NCBI RefSeq assembly: GCF_023278565.1
Contig: NC_064682.1
Span: 248,001 to 312,000, forward strand
Source of the DNA: Colletotrichum lupini
Taxonomy: Eukaryota; Ascomycota; Sordariomycetes; Glomerellales; Glomerellaceae
Reading direction: 5' to 3'
DNA length: 64,000 nucleotides
In this document: positions 37,087 to 49,662 of the stretch, in pieces
Numbering within the stretch: the first letter of the stretch is position 1
Layout: every line of letters starts with the position of its first letter
Program-made: the position numbers and the translations under genes
The notes under the pieces: model-generated
What the model was told of the DNA's origin: nothing
Databases searched by the model: none
What the model saw: the letters and a program-made list of their open reading frames with translations, nothing else

Positions 37087-40000
37087 ATGGGCAAACAGCG
37101 AATCGACGGGTTGGACCGCGAGGTTGTTCCTTCTCAGGGTATACTCAGCAAGGAGACCTTCATGCTGCTTTTGATGTAAGTTGCCGTCTCGATCATGGAC
37201 CTTCATCAAAGCTAACAGCATCAGATACCACGAGGAGTGGACGTTGATGAGTGGCTGCGTGCTAGGTGAGACCTCCTCCCTGGGTTATTACGGACAGGCT
37301 ACTTACAAGACAAAGGGAGAGAAAAGCCATCAACGAAATTGTATACTCGGACATTCCGTCAGCGGACCACATCGCCCAAGTGAAGAACGTCGATACCCTC
37401 GTTGCGGATGACAGAGACCTATTAGCCGTTGCCTTGGGCGCACCAGCTCGACAAGTCATTCTTCGAGCCGAAGGGGTAGGATCTCAAAGTGGATGGAAGG
37501 ACGGATACCTCAGCGCCGAGTATGGCTTCAACGCACCCGACTCAAACGAAGCTGCCGGAGCCCTCGCCAATTGCCCTGGACGCGTCTGGTCCGATCTCTG
37601 CGAGAGGATGCCCGGTTGTGTCTCACGAGGACGCGTCAGAGAGTCGGTCGCTGCTCTTCCCCTCGTCGAAGGAACCGAAGAATATGTCCCGGATCAAGCC
37701 CTCTGGGCTGCTATCGTGGCTCTGGGCATGTTGTGCTCCATCTATCGGTATGAGGACAAGAACGATGGATACGACGGTGTCAGCATCAACTCGATCTCTA
37801 CCAAGCCTCGCGTCGAAATGAGCGACGACCTTGGACCGGAATTGGTAGGAATCCCGCGGACTATCGGACTGCCATACTGGCAGGTCTCACGACGCATGGG
37901 ACGTGCTATTCCCCACCTGACCTTCTTCGACCAAGCGTCCTATAACATCAAAGTGCGCGATCCAACTTCCGTCTACCCATATGTTGGCCGCTTCGACAAC
38001 ACCGATCTCCGATGGCCCATGTTTGGAGAGCGTACAGAGATTGCGTTCCTGAAGGGCTGTGCCGCCACTTCGGGTAAGTCTAAATATCATAATATTCCCC
38101 AAGACACTAACCTGATATGTGTGCAGCATCCTTCCAACACGGCCCAGATGCCATAGCCGCTTGCCAAGAACATGTCATGAACCGGAACAACGAGGGCCTG
38201 TTGAGGGAGATGATCAGACTCAAGGAAATCCTCGAGAGGATGCCGAACGCCTTCCACTCCATCTCAACCAACCCCAACTCGGGCGACAACTACGTCTCGG
38301 CGGCCGAGTGGGTGCGATGGGGCAAGTTCTCCGCGCCGCTGTCCAAGAGGTGCCCTGCCGCTTCCGGTCTTCAGTTCCCCCCGTATCTTCTCATGGACGC
38401 CTTCCTTGGGCGCAAGAAGTACGATTCGTTCCTCGACAACGAGGGTCTGCACCTACGCGCATGGCTGCCGTCTAACCTGCGAGCTTTCATCGCCTCTGTT
38501 GAGTACCACTATCGGATTCCAGAGTATGTCAGAGAGTCTGGAGATCCACGACTCATGGGCGTCTTGGATGGAATTATCGAGGCGTACACGGGCGAGCGAG
38601 GCTTTATGGGCACACATAGGTACAAGGTGTTTGGTATCCTCGAAGTCGCCTCCAAGACTGGCCGGACGGAAACGAACGGTGCCTCTGGCGCCTCTGATGA
38701 TTCGGGAAGGCCGTGGGAAGAGGTGCACCGCCAATTCTCGGATGCCATGAAGGAACGCCTGGAGCCTTACCGTGGGAACATTCCCGTCGAACCCCATGAG
38801 ATGCGCGGAACCTTTGAGGAGTGTCGGTACAAGTCGCGTATCCTCTCTCGATCTTTTGTCGACTCGGATCACGATCGGTCAATCTCCATGGTCACGCTTG
38901 ACCTACACAACACTGGCATCACGTTCCAGCCGGGTGACAGACTCGCCATCATGCCCCTTAACAGTTGGGAAGAATGTGCCAAGGTAGCTGCGGCACTCGG
39001 TTTGGACACGATGCTTGAAAGCCCTGTTCTTCTCGACCGCAAGTGGTCTCGATTTGCGGAGCACTTGGAGACGGTCTCTAATCACGGCGTTGCGAGCACC
39101 TCCACAAAGACAAGGAAACTCATGGTCAAGGATATCCTCCGCCGAGGTCACCTGGCACCGCTGACCCAGGATCTCGTCCTCAAGATCCACGCCATGCTGA
39201 GAGCCTCGTCGAACACTGTGCTCCAGGTATTGGCGACTGAGGAGTGGCCAGTCCGTGGCTCACTGGGTGACCTTCTACAAGCCGCAGTCATGGATACTCC
39301 GACACACATCTGGGACCAAGCATTCGACCTCTCCAACGATGTGGCATGGCTCAGCGACCTCATCTCGGTCGAGATCCCGCGCACATATTCCATCTCCAAC
39401 TACCCCGAGGAGCTTCTCCCAAGCACCGTCGACCTCACAATCTCACGGGCAGAATACAAGCTCTGCGCCACGTTTGCCGGAAAGTCTGACATCTCACGAT
39501 CGGGCGTGAGCAGTGGCTACCTCAACCCACCCGTAGGCTCACCAGATGACTTCATCGCCGACGAAGACGAACTGCTCGTCGGGATCTCCAGACCCATCGC
39601 CTTCCAGCTACCTCTTGATGGCGCCGCCCCCTGCGCATTCTTCGCCGGTGGCAGTGGCATTGCCCCTTTTAGGAGCTTCTGGCAGGCTCGTGCTGGCCGC
39701 TCAGTCGGAAAGAATATGCTTTTCCTCGGTGTCCAGAACCGGGAAAAGTTCTGCTACGAGGATGAGCTCCGTCAATACGTCAATGCGGGGCTCATGGAGG
39801 TTCATCTCGCGTTTTCCCGTGATAGCCGCGGTCTTGCGTATGACCCCATCATGAGAGACCTCATCGAGCGCCGTACTGAGCCACGATACATCGACTCGCT
39901 CATCGCAGAGCAGGGAGCTAGCGTGTGTGACTTGGTCATGTCCAAGAAGCAAGGTGGCCTTGGAGGGTATCTGTACATCTGCGGCTCCGTTGATGTTTTT

Positions 40001-42082
40001 GACTCCGTCATGAGCGGGCTGCGCAAGGCCATTTATAACCATCGGACGGCGACTATGGAGTCTACGGATCTGATCATCAACACCGCCTTTGCCGAGCGGC
40101 GGATCATGTTGGACGTCTTTATGACTCCGAAGCCGCTCCCCTGTAATCGACCCACCATCCCACTCTCACAGCTGTCCGTTCATACAGGACATAGGCCTGG
40201 AGGAAGGATGTGGATTGCCGTTCATGGCAGTGTGTATGACGTTACGGATTTCTCCCCTATGCACCCGGGAGGCACTCTGATTATGAGGTCGAATGCGGGC
40301 GTGGACTGCACGAAATCCTTCGACAATTTGGCGCACACGAACAACCCGGAGGTGGCCAGCCTGCTCACAAAGTACTTCATCGGCCATCTGACCCCCAAAC
40401 CCGAGTATCACGACTGCGAAGAGATCAGTGGCCTGTACGATATGTGGTCGGCGTACCTGCGAACGACCGTCGAGACACTCGTCTCCCAGCAATTCGAAAT
40501 GGACGACATCCTCGGCTCGTCGAAGCTCTGGTTCCAGGGCAGCCTCATCAACATGCTGGGTGTGCGCATCTTCTACCAATACCAATCCCGCCTCCTCCAA
40601 GGAGGCTTCTCTGCCCTCTTTGGACCCAAATTCCAAGAACTCGTCCTCAAGCTCTCCTTCACGATGGCCAACGCCGCTTCCGTCGGATCGGATACCAAAC
40701 TCCCCAACATTCTCGGCATCATCGCCAGGGCCAAAACCTCCACCGATGCCGTAACAACCTCCAAGGAAGTCTCGCGCATCGGCCAATTCATCTGCGACAG
40801 CGAACCAGCCCGTCTCATGGAGCGCGGCATCATGGACTACGCCAACAAGTCAGTCCAGCTCGACATTGAGCTCCTCGAAGACATCCGCGAGGAAGCCTGC
40901 CACGGCATGGACGCCTTCGACACGGTCATGAACCTCGAGTCCTCCTCCCAGTCCCAGCGCGTCACCGTTCTCTGCCAGTTCCTCATGCAAACCCTCGAGC
41001 GCATGGCCAAGCGCCTCGAGGTCTTTTACTCCAAGCTGGCGCAGTGCTCCATCTACCACCCCGAACTCGAGAGGAACCCGGCCCGCACGCGCTGGGACCT
41101 CGTCAAGCGCCGCGTCCGCGACGGGTCCTTCTTCATCCTCACCCAGAGCACCGTCATCGGAAGCGCGCCGTCCTACAAGTCCTCCGCGGCCGTGGGTGAG
41201 ACGGTGGTATTCGACAACGTCCTCTCGCAGATCCAGCAGACGATTCGCAACGCGCCTCATATCCCCAGCCCGCCGCTGCAACAGCAGCAGCAGCAGACAA
41301 TGCATCTCAACGAGCGACATCGCGTGCGTACGGAAGCACCCCTCAACGGCGCCACGGCATTCGAATCCCACCAAAATAGCAACGCCCTGAACCGCATGTC
41401 CACCTTCATCGACAAGAACATGCGCGCCATCCGCCGCCTGAGAAAAATGCCACCGATGCCCTTGAACATGACCTTTGAGCAAATGGTCGCGGCCAACCAG
41501 CCGCAGTTCCACGCCAACGGGGTCACGACGCCACCTTCGAGCCGCGGTTCGAGCCGCTCGCCTACTCGGGGCCGTCTCCCGGCCGCAAACGCGCTACATA
41601 TCCAGGGCTTCGCGCGCTCGCGTACGCCGTCGTTGGCGGAAGAGTCGATGAACCGCATCACGCTTAACCGGCGCGGCACAAACAGCTCAGAGGGTTCGCG
41701 GTCCGGCTCGTCGCTCTCGCATCACCAGTACGGTCATCACGGCCAGCATGGTGCGATGCCGATGATGATGGCGCACCACGGGCACGGCGGCATGCCTCAC
41801 CACTACCCGCCTTCCCCTATCGCGACGCCGCCGCTGGACCCCAACACGGCGATTCAGTCCATGGTCAGCAGGCTTAACCTGAAGTCGAGGAGCGTTGCCG
41901 GGTCGTCGCCCGCGTCACCGGCCTTGTCGCTGGACGAGAAGGGCCGGGTGGCGCGCATGTCTGCGCAGACGGCTGCTTCAGCGCATAACCCGCGGAACCG
42001 GTCGACGAGCACGCTGAGGTCGTTTAAGTTGAGGGAGTTGGTGGCGAACCAGGAGCCGATGAGGGTTGCGCCAACGTTTTAG
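37087..42082 (+). CDS. Indoleamine-dioxygenase-like heme domain fused to NADPH/FAD reductase and cytochrome b5
   Basis: About 1,610 aa in four exons: 37087-37175, 37225-37265, 37327-38073, 38127-42082. Residues ~1-480 look like the IDO superfamily: an N-terminal IYHEEWTL block, GLPYWQVSRRMG (compare the VPYCQLSKKL region of animal IDO), LQFPPYLLMDAFLG, WLPSNLRAFIASVE and GTHRYKVFG, whose His (~456) aligns with the proximal heme ligand. Residues ~520-960 are an FAD/NADPH module of the P450-reductase type without a flavodoxin domain: PRTYSISNYP (~710) and GGSGIAPFRSFW (~800). Cytochrome b5 follows (~975-1045) with both heme His residues, in HPGG (~1007) and DNLAH (~1029). Then come a long helical region of no known family and a low-complexity Ser/His/Gln/Pro tail. 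Electrons could pass NADPH-FAD-b5-heme within one chain. The substrate is unknown. The start is uncertain: coding-like frame extends back to ~37026. Intron 2 has a weak acceptor. Confidence 0.85.
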
Positions 42083-44038
42083 ACTCGGATGGTCTGGGGA
42101 GAGATGAGTATGTAGGGAGCGATCTGAAAATGGGTTTAGTAGCGCAGGCGTGATATGTAGCATGTTATCGAATTGATTAATTGTAACTTTTATGATGTAA
42201 TCGACTGTCTGGCTTTTCAATTGAGTACTATGCAGAGATTCTCTTGCACACTGCAGCTATAGTACATGTACAGACGTCTCATGTACCAACGGTGATGAGC
42301 GTGGTCTATGCCATTCGGCTGTTGTAACTCACTGAAGGATGTTCTGTGATAGTATCATCCCAATGTTGGAAATATATCAAGAGAAGTGGCCTTGCGGCTC
42401 ATCAGAAGTTCAAGTTTCATCTGTTTTTGATGCCATTTTAGTATAAGGTACCAGCTGCAATGTGTATGGCTATCTCAGATAAGCCATGTCAGTACTTCGT
42501 GTACAACAAGAAGCGCCCAATGTCACCAGACATCTTCTAGTCTTTTCGTAGTATAAGGATCGAAGGATTCTTGCATCCAGGCATCCACGACACTGCACTG
42601 AAGTCAGCACAAGCCATCAGTCAACGGGTTTCTGCCCAAGCATGTAACAAACACTGCTTTATCGCAACGACCCTCTCAAGGAATACTTTGATTAGTGGAA
42701 GAACCGAGTTCAATCTATCGTTCTCAACCAAAACTAGGTGATAACGATCAAGCCATAGGCAATCTATGAAGGAACATGAAGGTACAGGAGAGGGTCTCGA
42801 CCGGCCCAAAGATCGTCTCAAGTGTGGCGAGTGAAGAAGTGGCTGACGCACCTCACTGTGGCTGAGCTCTGCACTCCACACCACCACGTGCCCAATTAGG
42901 TAATAAAGGTACAGGAGTACTTGGGAGCCCGGTCCCGCGCCCAGGCCGCCGAACTGCACATCACACACTTGGCTCCAATCATCTCCAGTCAACCTACCAA
43001 GGAACGAGAGGAACCCGGGCGAGTATGACATCGCCACGTCCAAAGCTCCCTCGACCGCCAGTCCTGCCAGTGTCTTTCTCTCAGTCCGTCTGCTAGCACA
43101 CTGGGGATATCAGACCAAGGAGACCATGATATCACCCGTCCACTTGGCACGCACCCGTCTCGTCTCGCATTTCTACCACGCTGGCAGGCCGCAGCATCGC
43201 CCGTCCATCGTGCCCGTCCCCGTCTCAGCATGATTGCCAGACAAGGACCACCCCCGGCCGACGGCGTCCATACCCCCCGACTGCCCGGTCCTTTCTGTGT
43301 TCTCTGCTTTTCTACAGCTTCTGCAGAGCCCACTTTCAATCACTCCCTCTGTTTCCATCTCGTGCCAAAGAAGGCTGCAGGAGTTCTTCGGTCTCGCCAT
43401 TCGTAACAATTGCAACATGATATGTAGCCGCAAAAATCCACCCAGGCCCGGTTGTGTTCCGTGAGTGAGGGGACTCGTGTAAGTGTCGGGGTGTCACTGT
43501 TACTGTCCCATCCACTCCCATCCCATCTGAACATCCAAACAGGGCTGCGCGGTGCCTGCGTCCGGTGCAGCTCGCTCGCATGCACACAAGCACATGCACA
43601 TGCACGCCTTTTTGCCCCCCTTCCCCTCGACCTACCCTTCCCATCTGATCTTCCAGCGGAAAATGGAGTAGACAAGCGAAGGAAGCAAGCGGCGGCGGCG
43701 GTGCCCGGGTACGCCGGTGTGAGTGTACACAGTAGTAGAGACAGGCAACAGAGAAACAAGGTTATTACGGCACCATCCCTTACCCGTTTACTTTTCTATT
43801 CGTGTCATTGGGCGGAGTGCGCGTAGGAAGAGTGAGGAAGGCAGTGCCACCCATCGTAGAGTTTGGATATAAGTCACCACAGCCCGAATGCTCTTGCCTC
43901 GTCACCTGCTTCTCATTTCTTCCACTTCCAGGTCGATTTTGGTTCACCTCTCTACGTCACTCCCTCTCTTCGGACTCACCCCCTTCGCCTACTCTTTCTC
44001 AACACAACACAAAACACAAACCTCGACCCAAGCAGAAA
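42083..44038. other. Intergenic region between fusion gene and LITAF-like gene
   Basis: The 3' flank of the fusion gene followed by the promoter and CT/CA-rich leader of the LITAF-like gene (about 43900-44038). Open frames here are short and unsupported. Confidence 0.55.
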
Positions 44039-44657
44039 ATGGACAAACCAACCCACAGCCCCGCCACCCCGGCCCCAACCAACATCCCAACACCGGACCC
44101 GAACCCGTCAGACAACTACGCGACCTCCGGCCCGCCCCCAGAATACCAACAACACCAACACCAACACGCACACCTCAACGCCCAACCCACCGGCACCTCG
44201 ATGCCAAAATACGGCGGCCCATCCCCTCACAGCCCGCCCCCTCCCCAGAACTACGGAGGTTACGTCCCGCCGCAAAGCTACCCCCTCCAAACCGGCGGGC
44301 CCCAAAACTTCCAGCCCTACGGCACCCCGCTGCCTTCCCTCGGCCCCCACCCGGCGCCCGTCGAGTGTCCCGAGTGTCACGCCCGCGGCGTCACGGCGGT
44401 GGAGTACTCCTCTGGCGGCTTCACGCACGCTCTCGCTGCGCTGGTGTGCTTTGTGAGCTGTTTGGGGTGTATTCCCTACCTCTTTTCCTCGTTGAAGGAT
44501 GCGAGGCATAAGTGTTCCAAGGTATGTTCCTTCGTCTGTATTCTGAAGTGGTTAGGAGGGTCGTCAGCTAACAAAGTAACAGTGTGGAATTCCGTTGGCG
44601 ACATATCACCGCAGCGGTAGAACTGAGGTTCATTGGCACCAGGCTTATAATGCCTAG
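44039..44657 (+). CDS. LITAF-like domain protein (zinc-binding membrane-anchored)
   Basis: Exons 44039-44521 and 44583-44657; the 61-nt intron has donor GTATGT, branch GCTAAC and acceptor CAG. The product is 185 aa. Residues 1-110 are Pro/Gln/His/Tyr-rich low complexity with a PPPEY motif of the WW-binding type. The C-terminus is a LITAF domain: CPECHARGVT, a hydrophobic Cys-containing membrane-embedded segment (HALAALVCFVSCLGCIPYLF), then CSKCGIPLATY, the second CxxC being completed only by splicing. Family members sit on the cytosolic face of endosomal and lysosomal membranes; the role in fungi is poorly known. It converges with PAC1. The ATG lies directly after an A/C-rich leader. Confidence 0.9.
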
Positions 44658-45438
44658 GCGATGGCCCGAGCAGGATAGGAGCCTGCAACATATCTAGTCA
44701 GGGGCGGTCGTTGGGCTACGAAAGCCGGCGGATAATTTGACCCAGGCTGAGGTGGATGGGCTAGAGCAGTATTCTGGGGGTCGAACCAGTCTGATTATGC
44801 GAGGCGTAAAGGATACCCATTCTAGTTTTTTTTCGTTAAGAACACGAATTCGCGCTTGAAGCGGCTGCATTATATTTCATTCAAAGGTTTCCACTTGCTG
44901 GCGCTACAGTTTTGCCGTTGTATGCACTCAACCTCTAGAGCTGGGCGCCGAGCGTATGGCCACAGCCGGGATGTCGTTGACGGGGCATCATTCTCCATGC
45001 AGTTTATCCATACAGTAGTCGTCCACCGTGTATCATCCCTTTCAACATCATATCAAATACTAGTCCTCATCTGAGGCGAGAGCCAAATTGAAAGCCCAGC
45101 GAGGACATGTTGCGGGTATCTATTCGATCATGTACAAGCTCTCCTAAAATCTATATCATCAGCGAAGGCATCACGTAATCGTCAGATCGTACGCCGTACT
45201 TTTGACCCCTTTTGACGCCTGCCTCCGGTTTGCCCATGCTTCTCGTGTGAATCGTTACGCCATGATCCTGTATTTGCTCCCGTCGCGATTACTCAAGTTG
45301 GCGACTCAGCATCCCGTGTACACACGATGTACACACCACGGCGCGAGTCGCCCTCGGCAATCGTCGTGACGTTGTCTTGTGGTGTCATCTGCCCCATATG
45401 TCATCTGTCGTCAAATGACCTCATAGTGAGGGTGCTGT
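44658..45438. other. Intergenic region between convergent LITAF-like and PAC1 genes
   Basis: Shared 3' flanks of two convergent genes. No coding sequence or conserved structure was recognised. Confidence 0.55.
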
Positions 45439-46955
45439 TTAGTTGGCGAATATGCGCACATTCAGGTCGACACTTCCCGTTGCGATGACGCAGCGTATTG
45501 AGACATCCTGGGGCTTTGTCACCGCTTTGCTCGGTGTGCCGTTGGCACCATTGGCACCATCGCCGTTGGTGGCCGCCTCCCTTGCAATGCCAGGGGCCCA
45601 GCGCAGACAAGAAACAAAGTGGCCGTGGACGTCGTCCAGAACCTTGACGCATTTGCCCTCTTGCGCCAGATCCCAGCATCGCAAAGTCTTGTCATCAGAC
45701 ACACTAAGCAAGTACTTGCCGCCGGGGTGGAAAACCAGCGCGCGTACCCAATTGTCGTGTCCCAGCAGAGTCTTGATGCAGTTTCCACGAGCGTCCCATA
45801 ACCTGATTGCCTTGTCACGGCTGCCCGTTGCCATGAACTCGGCCGTGTTCGTTGCGGGCGGAGCCTTCTTCAGGCCGGCCAATGACGCCAAGTGACTGTA
45901 AGCCGTCGGCGGTGCGAGCGTGCAGCATTCTACAACGTGCTCGTGTCCAACCAGCATCAACTTGACTTCGGGATTTGAGGCGTTGATATCCCAAAGGCGG
46001 CCCGTCTGGTCGTTCCCTGTTGACAAGAGGTAGCGTCCATCCGACGATGGGCAGACGTCTCGTACCCAATCCGCATGCCCGCGCAGTGTCTTGACGCAGT
46101 AACCCGTTGACACATCCCAGATTCGTAGTGTCTTATCACGACTCGCCGACACGAGAAGGTTTCCCGTGGCACCTGCGGCTCCCGAAGGAATGAAGCGAAC
46201 CGCACTGACGCTGTGGTCGTGGCCAGGCAACGTCCGAATATTCTTGTACTCGTCTGAGGGGTCCCATAGCTTGATGGTCAAATCACTCGAGCATGAGGCA
46301 AGCAGCGTCGCACCGCGGGGCCCTCCAAAATCAACATCCAAGACGGCCTTTGTGTGTCCCTTGATCGTCCTCTCGAGTTCGCCTAGCTCCCAGTCCCAGA
46401 TTTTGATGGTGTAGTCTTCCGAGCCAGAGGCGAGCGACGAAAAGACGGGGTGAAATGCTACGCAGGTGATCGGGTCGCGGTGGGATTGCAGGGTGTGTCG
46501 GGCGGGGGAACGTGGCAGCCAGCTGGTGGGGTCCTGATTCCGTCGAGATAGTGAGGTTGGTGTCGCATTGTCGAGTTCTGATTGCAGAGAAGCACTTCGA
46601 GACTCGAGTTCCATGATCTAGAGTGTAAAATGTTGGTCAGCGCCGCTGGAAGCAATCATCCAAGGCCATTACGGACGGCACGAACCTTTTTCTGCAGTCG
46701 CACTACACTGGTCCATTTCTTCTCCAGCAATCCCTCATACTTCTTCGAAGTGGCGGCATCGAAAGAGTCGCCAATCTGCAATTCTTCTCTGAGGGCATTT
46801 GCAGCATTAGGGAGGTTGCTCGAGGAGAGATACGCGATAATGGCCTTGTGCCTGCCACCGGCTGGTCAGTATGTCGCGTCCATGGCCACTCTTTGGGCGA
46901 AGAGGGTGGGAACCTACAGCTCCTCTGCTTGCCGAGGGGTGAGGATTTGGCTCAT
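45439..46955 (-). CDS. PAC1: Nuclear distribution protein PAC1/NudF (LIS1)
   Basis: LIS1 regulates cytoplasmic dynein at microtubule plus ends and is needed for nuclear migration in hyphae. Three exons: 46955-46918, 46851-46686, 46617-45439, giving 460 aa, the usual length. The N-terminus [18 protein letters not shown] and the following helix form the LisH dimerisation motif, visible only after removal of the 66-nt intron (46852-46917, donor GTAGGT). A short coiled coil ([17 protein letters not shown]) spans the second intron (46618-46685). Seven WD40 repeats fill the rest, from [12 protein letters not shown] to the C-terminal [11 protein letters not shown]. One WD loop is long ([11 protein letters not shown]...), and the last repeat has an Asn/Gly-rich insert, as in other filamentous ascomycetes. 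No defects were seen. Confidence 0.95.
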
Positions 46956-49662
46956 CCTGACAGACGGTGGAAGCTACGTAAGTAACGGATTGCTTGCAAG
47001 TAATTACAAAGTTGAGAGGCACTGGTGGCACAAGATGGCACACACGAGCAGATGGAAACGAAAGATGTGTGATTTGGTGGTTTGTTATCGAGGTGCGTCT
47101 GCAAGGCGGTGCTCGGGGCTCCGTCTGTCGGTGGTGGTGGTGGTGGTGGTATCGCAGCAACCGCGATGGGCGCGCCACGTGCAATCGGAGGTGGCAGAAG
47201 CTGGCCGGAAGTAAAGACGAGGCTGATGGAAATTCGGAGGCGGTCGGGGAGGACAGGAATTGGTAGCCTCGTTAATCGGATATTTTATTGCAGCGACGGC
47301 AGGATGCAGAGGTCAGGCAGGTCAGGGTCGAATTGGCGGGGACCAGGGCCAAGTGGCAGATATTCGCGGAGTTGTAAAGGCGGTGTCGGTGTTGTTGGTG
47401 TCCAAGCTCTCGATATTCTTTGGCTGTGCAAGGGTGGATAGTTCCTCTCTGTGTGTGTATCTTTCCTTCAGCGGGTGTTTTCAGTCAGGGGTTGGGCTCC
47501 CAGGCGTTGGGCAGCATATCTTTGTGCGTTACAACAGCAGATTGCAGGATTGAATCGAGTTGTCTCTTTCAGAGTACGTGGGTATGTCTAGGAGCAGTGA
47601 CTTTTTGGAGGGGAGACAATATGTCCAAGAATGCGAGGCGAGACGAGACGAGGGGTGCAAGTGCGAGGCTCGGCCAAAAGATGACGCTTGAAGGTGGGCA
47701 TGAGCCGGAAAGGCGAAATGTTTCATGTGCTTCGGGCTGCGTTGGCTGCGTAGGGAACTCCCTGAAGAATTGGTGGGAGATGAGGCGGTGCGTATGGCAC
47801 TGGCGGGGGGCCCTCCAATATGCGAGTCCCAGATATTCTGTATGGAGTACGCTGTATCTGTATAGGCGTATGGGACCCTGGGGAAACTTCTTCGACGACG
47901 ACGAGTGTTCAATGCGTGTGGCACTACTCCGTAAATGGTAGAGGGAAAAGATGGGAGAGAAGAGGTCAACCCTGTTTGGTGGGGTGGAATGAAGTGTGGC
48001 TGGTGCAGCGCATAGGCACTAATGGGGCTTGAGAGATGGTAGTGTGGCTGGTGCATTGCCAGCTGGTCTCTCTCAGGTACCACTGTGGAGGGCTGAAGTT
48101 GTACGTCCCTCTTTCCCCCAATGACATCACAGTGTTGGACCGTTTCTATGGCAATAGACAGAGCTTTCATTGGCCTGAGATTCTTCAGCGTCAACATGTG
48201 GTTCAGCCACTTTTGCAGCTGTCACAGCCAACCAGCCGTAACAGTCTATTCGGTCAATTATTTCTTTGGCAAAAAGACATTTTCAGCATCATTGCTTAAA
48301 TATTAGGGGGCAAACTACTACACTACCGTGCAAGCCTCAGGGTGGAAATGCCTGATTCATGGCATGATTTGCTATCTTTAAATGAGTGGATATGTTAGAG
48401 TGGCTTATAACGGCCATTAATGCGCAAATTGAGCAAGCGCATGTTGGGTGCTTGGGCCTGAAAGCAGAGAGGAAAAAGGAAGCAATTTGGTCAGATGGCC
48501 GGCCCTGGCTTTCATGACTAAGGCTCTGAGGGAACAAGCACACAAGGTAAGCCCAAGGTGAGGCCAAGGTGAAGGCAGGTGAAGGAAGGTGAATAGCCAA
48601 TGCCCCGCTATCCATGCTATCAAATCTTATCGAGTGGTAGAGAATTGAAAGTCATCATGTGATCTGTGTTGACCCAGGAGACCAGCGACCCAATCATATT
48701 CATGCCCAATTGCCCGATGCGCGCCCATCTGCTGTGTTCCCCCCACACACAAACACGTCAGGCCAGGAACAGGGAGAAAAGGGCGCCCAATGCAGGCGCC
48801 CACCAACTGGCAACCCTGACAGAAGCCTTGAGGTGAACGGTGAACCAAATCCAAGCAAAGCACCTGCTGGGCCCGTCCCCTCCGCCCTTGTCCCGACAAC
48901 CAAAATTCCCTGTGCTCTTCGGACCAGCACAAACAAAAGAAACCCCAGCCATACTTTTCCTCCACATTCCACAGCCCTCAGACTTGCGACGTTGGCTTTG
49001 TACCTTCACCTGCAACAACCACACTACGGGAACTACCTCTAGCCTCCTTTTCTCTGTCATCTCAAAGACCTGATTTGACTTCCTCCAGTCCCGGTCCCTT
49101 GTTTCCACGAGAACCATCACCGCACATACCTCACATCTCTCTGTCTCCCCATACCTATTGCTATTCCTATACTGCTAGGAACCTTCCTCGCAATCTCCAT
49201 TACCTCGAAGGATACTTTCACAGCTCCCACCCGCCTCGCTCACTGCCAGGTACCTTGCCAATCCCACATTGGCTTGACGATCAACAAGTCTTTGGCTGCT
49301 GCGACAACCTCAAACTCACCTGATCTGGTTCAGCTTGGCCATCATTCTGTAAGTCATGCCAGCCTCTTGCGCCCATATCACCACAGACATCGCCAGTCAC
49401 TGCGCCTGCAGCTGCCGGCAGCCTGCATACCATTGCGTTCTGCAGCTTGTGACTGTCCTCCTTCCTCAAAATGGACCGTCATCTCAAACATACTCGTTCC
49501 CTCTCGAGGCTAATCAGACGTGTAGCTAGCTTCAGAAAGCCAGACATCCACGACAAGGAGAACTGCTCCCCCGATTCAGCTCTTCTTCCTCCTCCTCCTA
49601 CTCCAACCCCTCCACCACCCAAACCGGCCCCTACTACACCCCGCCAGCAAGCCTCCATTCCG
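46956..49662. other. Intergenic region between divergent PAC1 and STU2 genes
   Basis: A 2.7 kb divergent promoter region. A GGT repeat lies near 47132-47151, and an irregular AAGGTGA/AGGTGAAGG repeat near 48545-48592. The last ~600 bp are CT-rich, like a leader for STU2, and may contain a leader intron. An in-frame extension of STU2 runs from an ATG at 49471. No independent gene is supported. Confidence 0.5.

Noticed and set aside
43989..44509. Long open frames opposite and overlapping the LITAF-like gene
   Set aside because: They are Pro/Arg-rich shadows of a GC-rich low-complexity coding region; the LITAF frame alone has a recognisable domain and consistent splicing.
44740..44800. tRNA-like GTCGAACC segment
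   Set aside because: I could not pair an acceptor stem or find a plausible anticodon arm around it.
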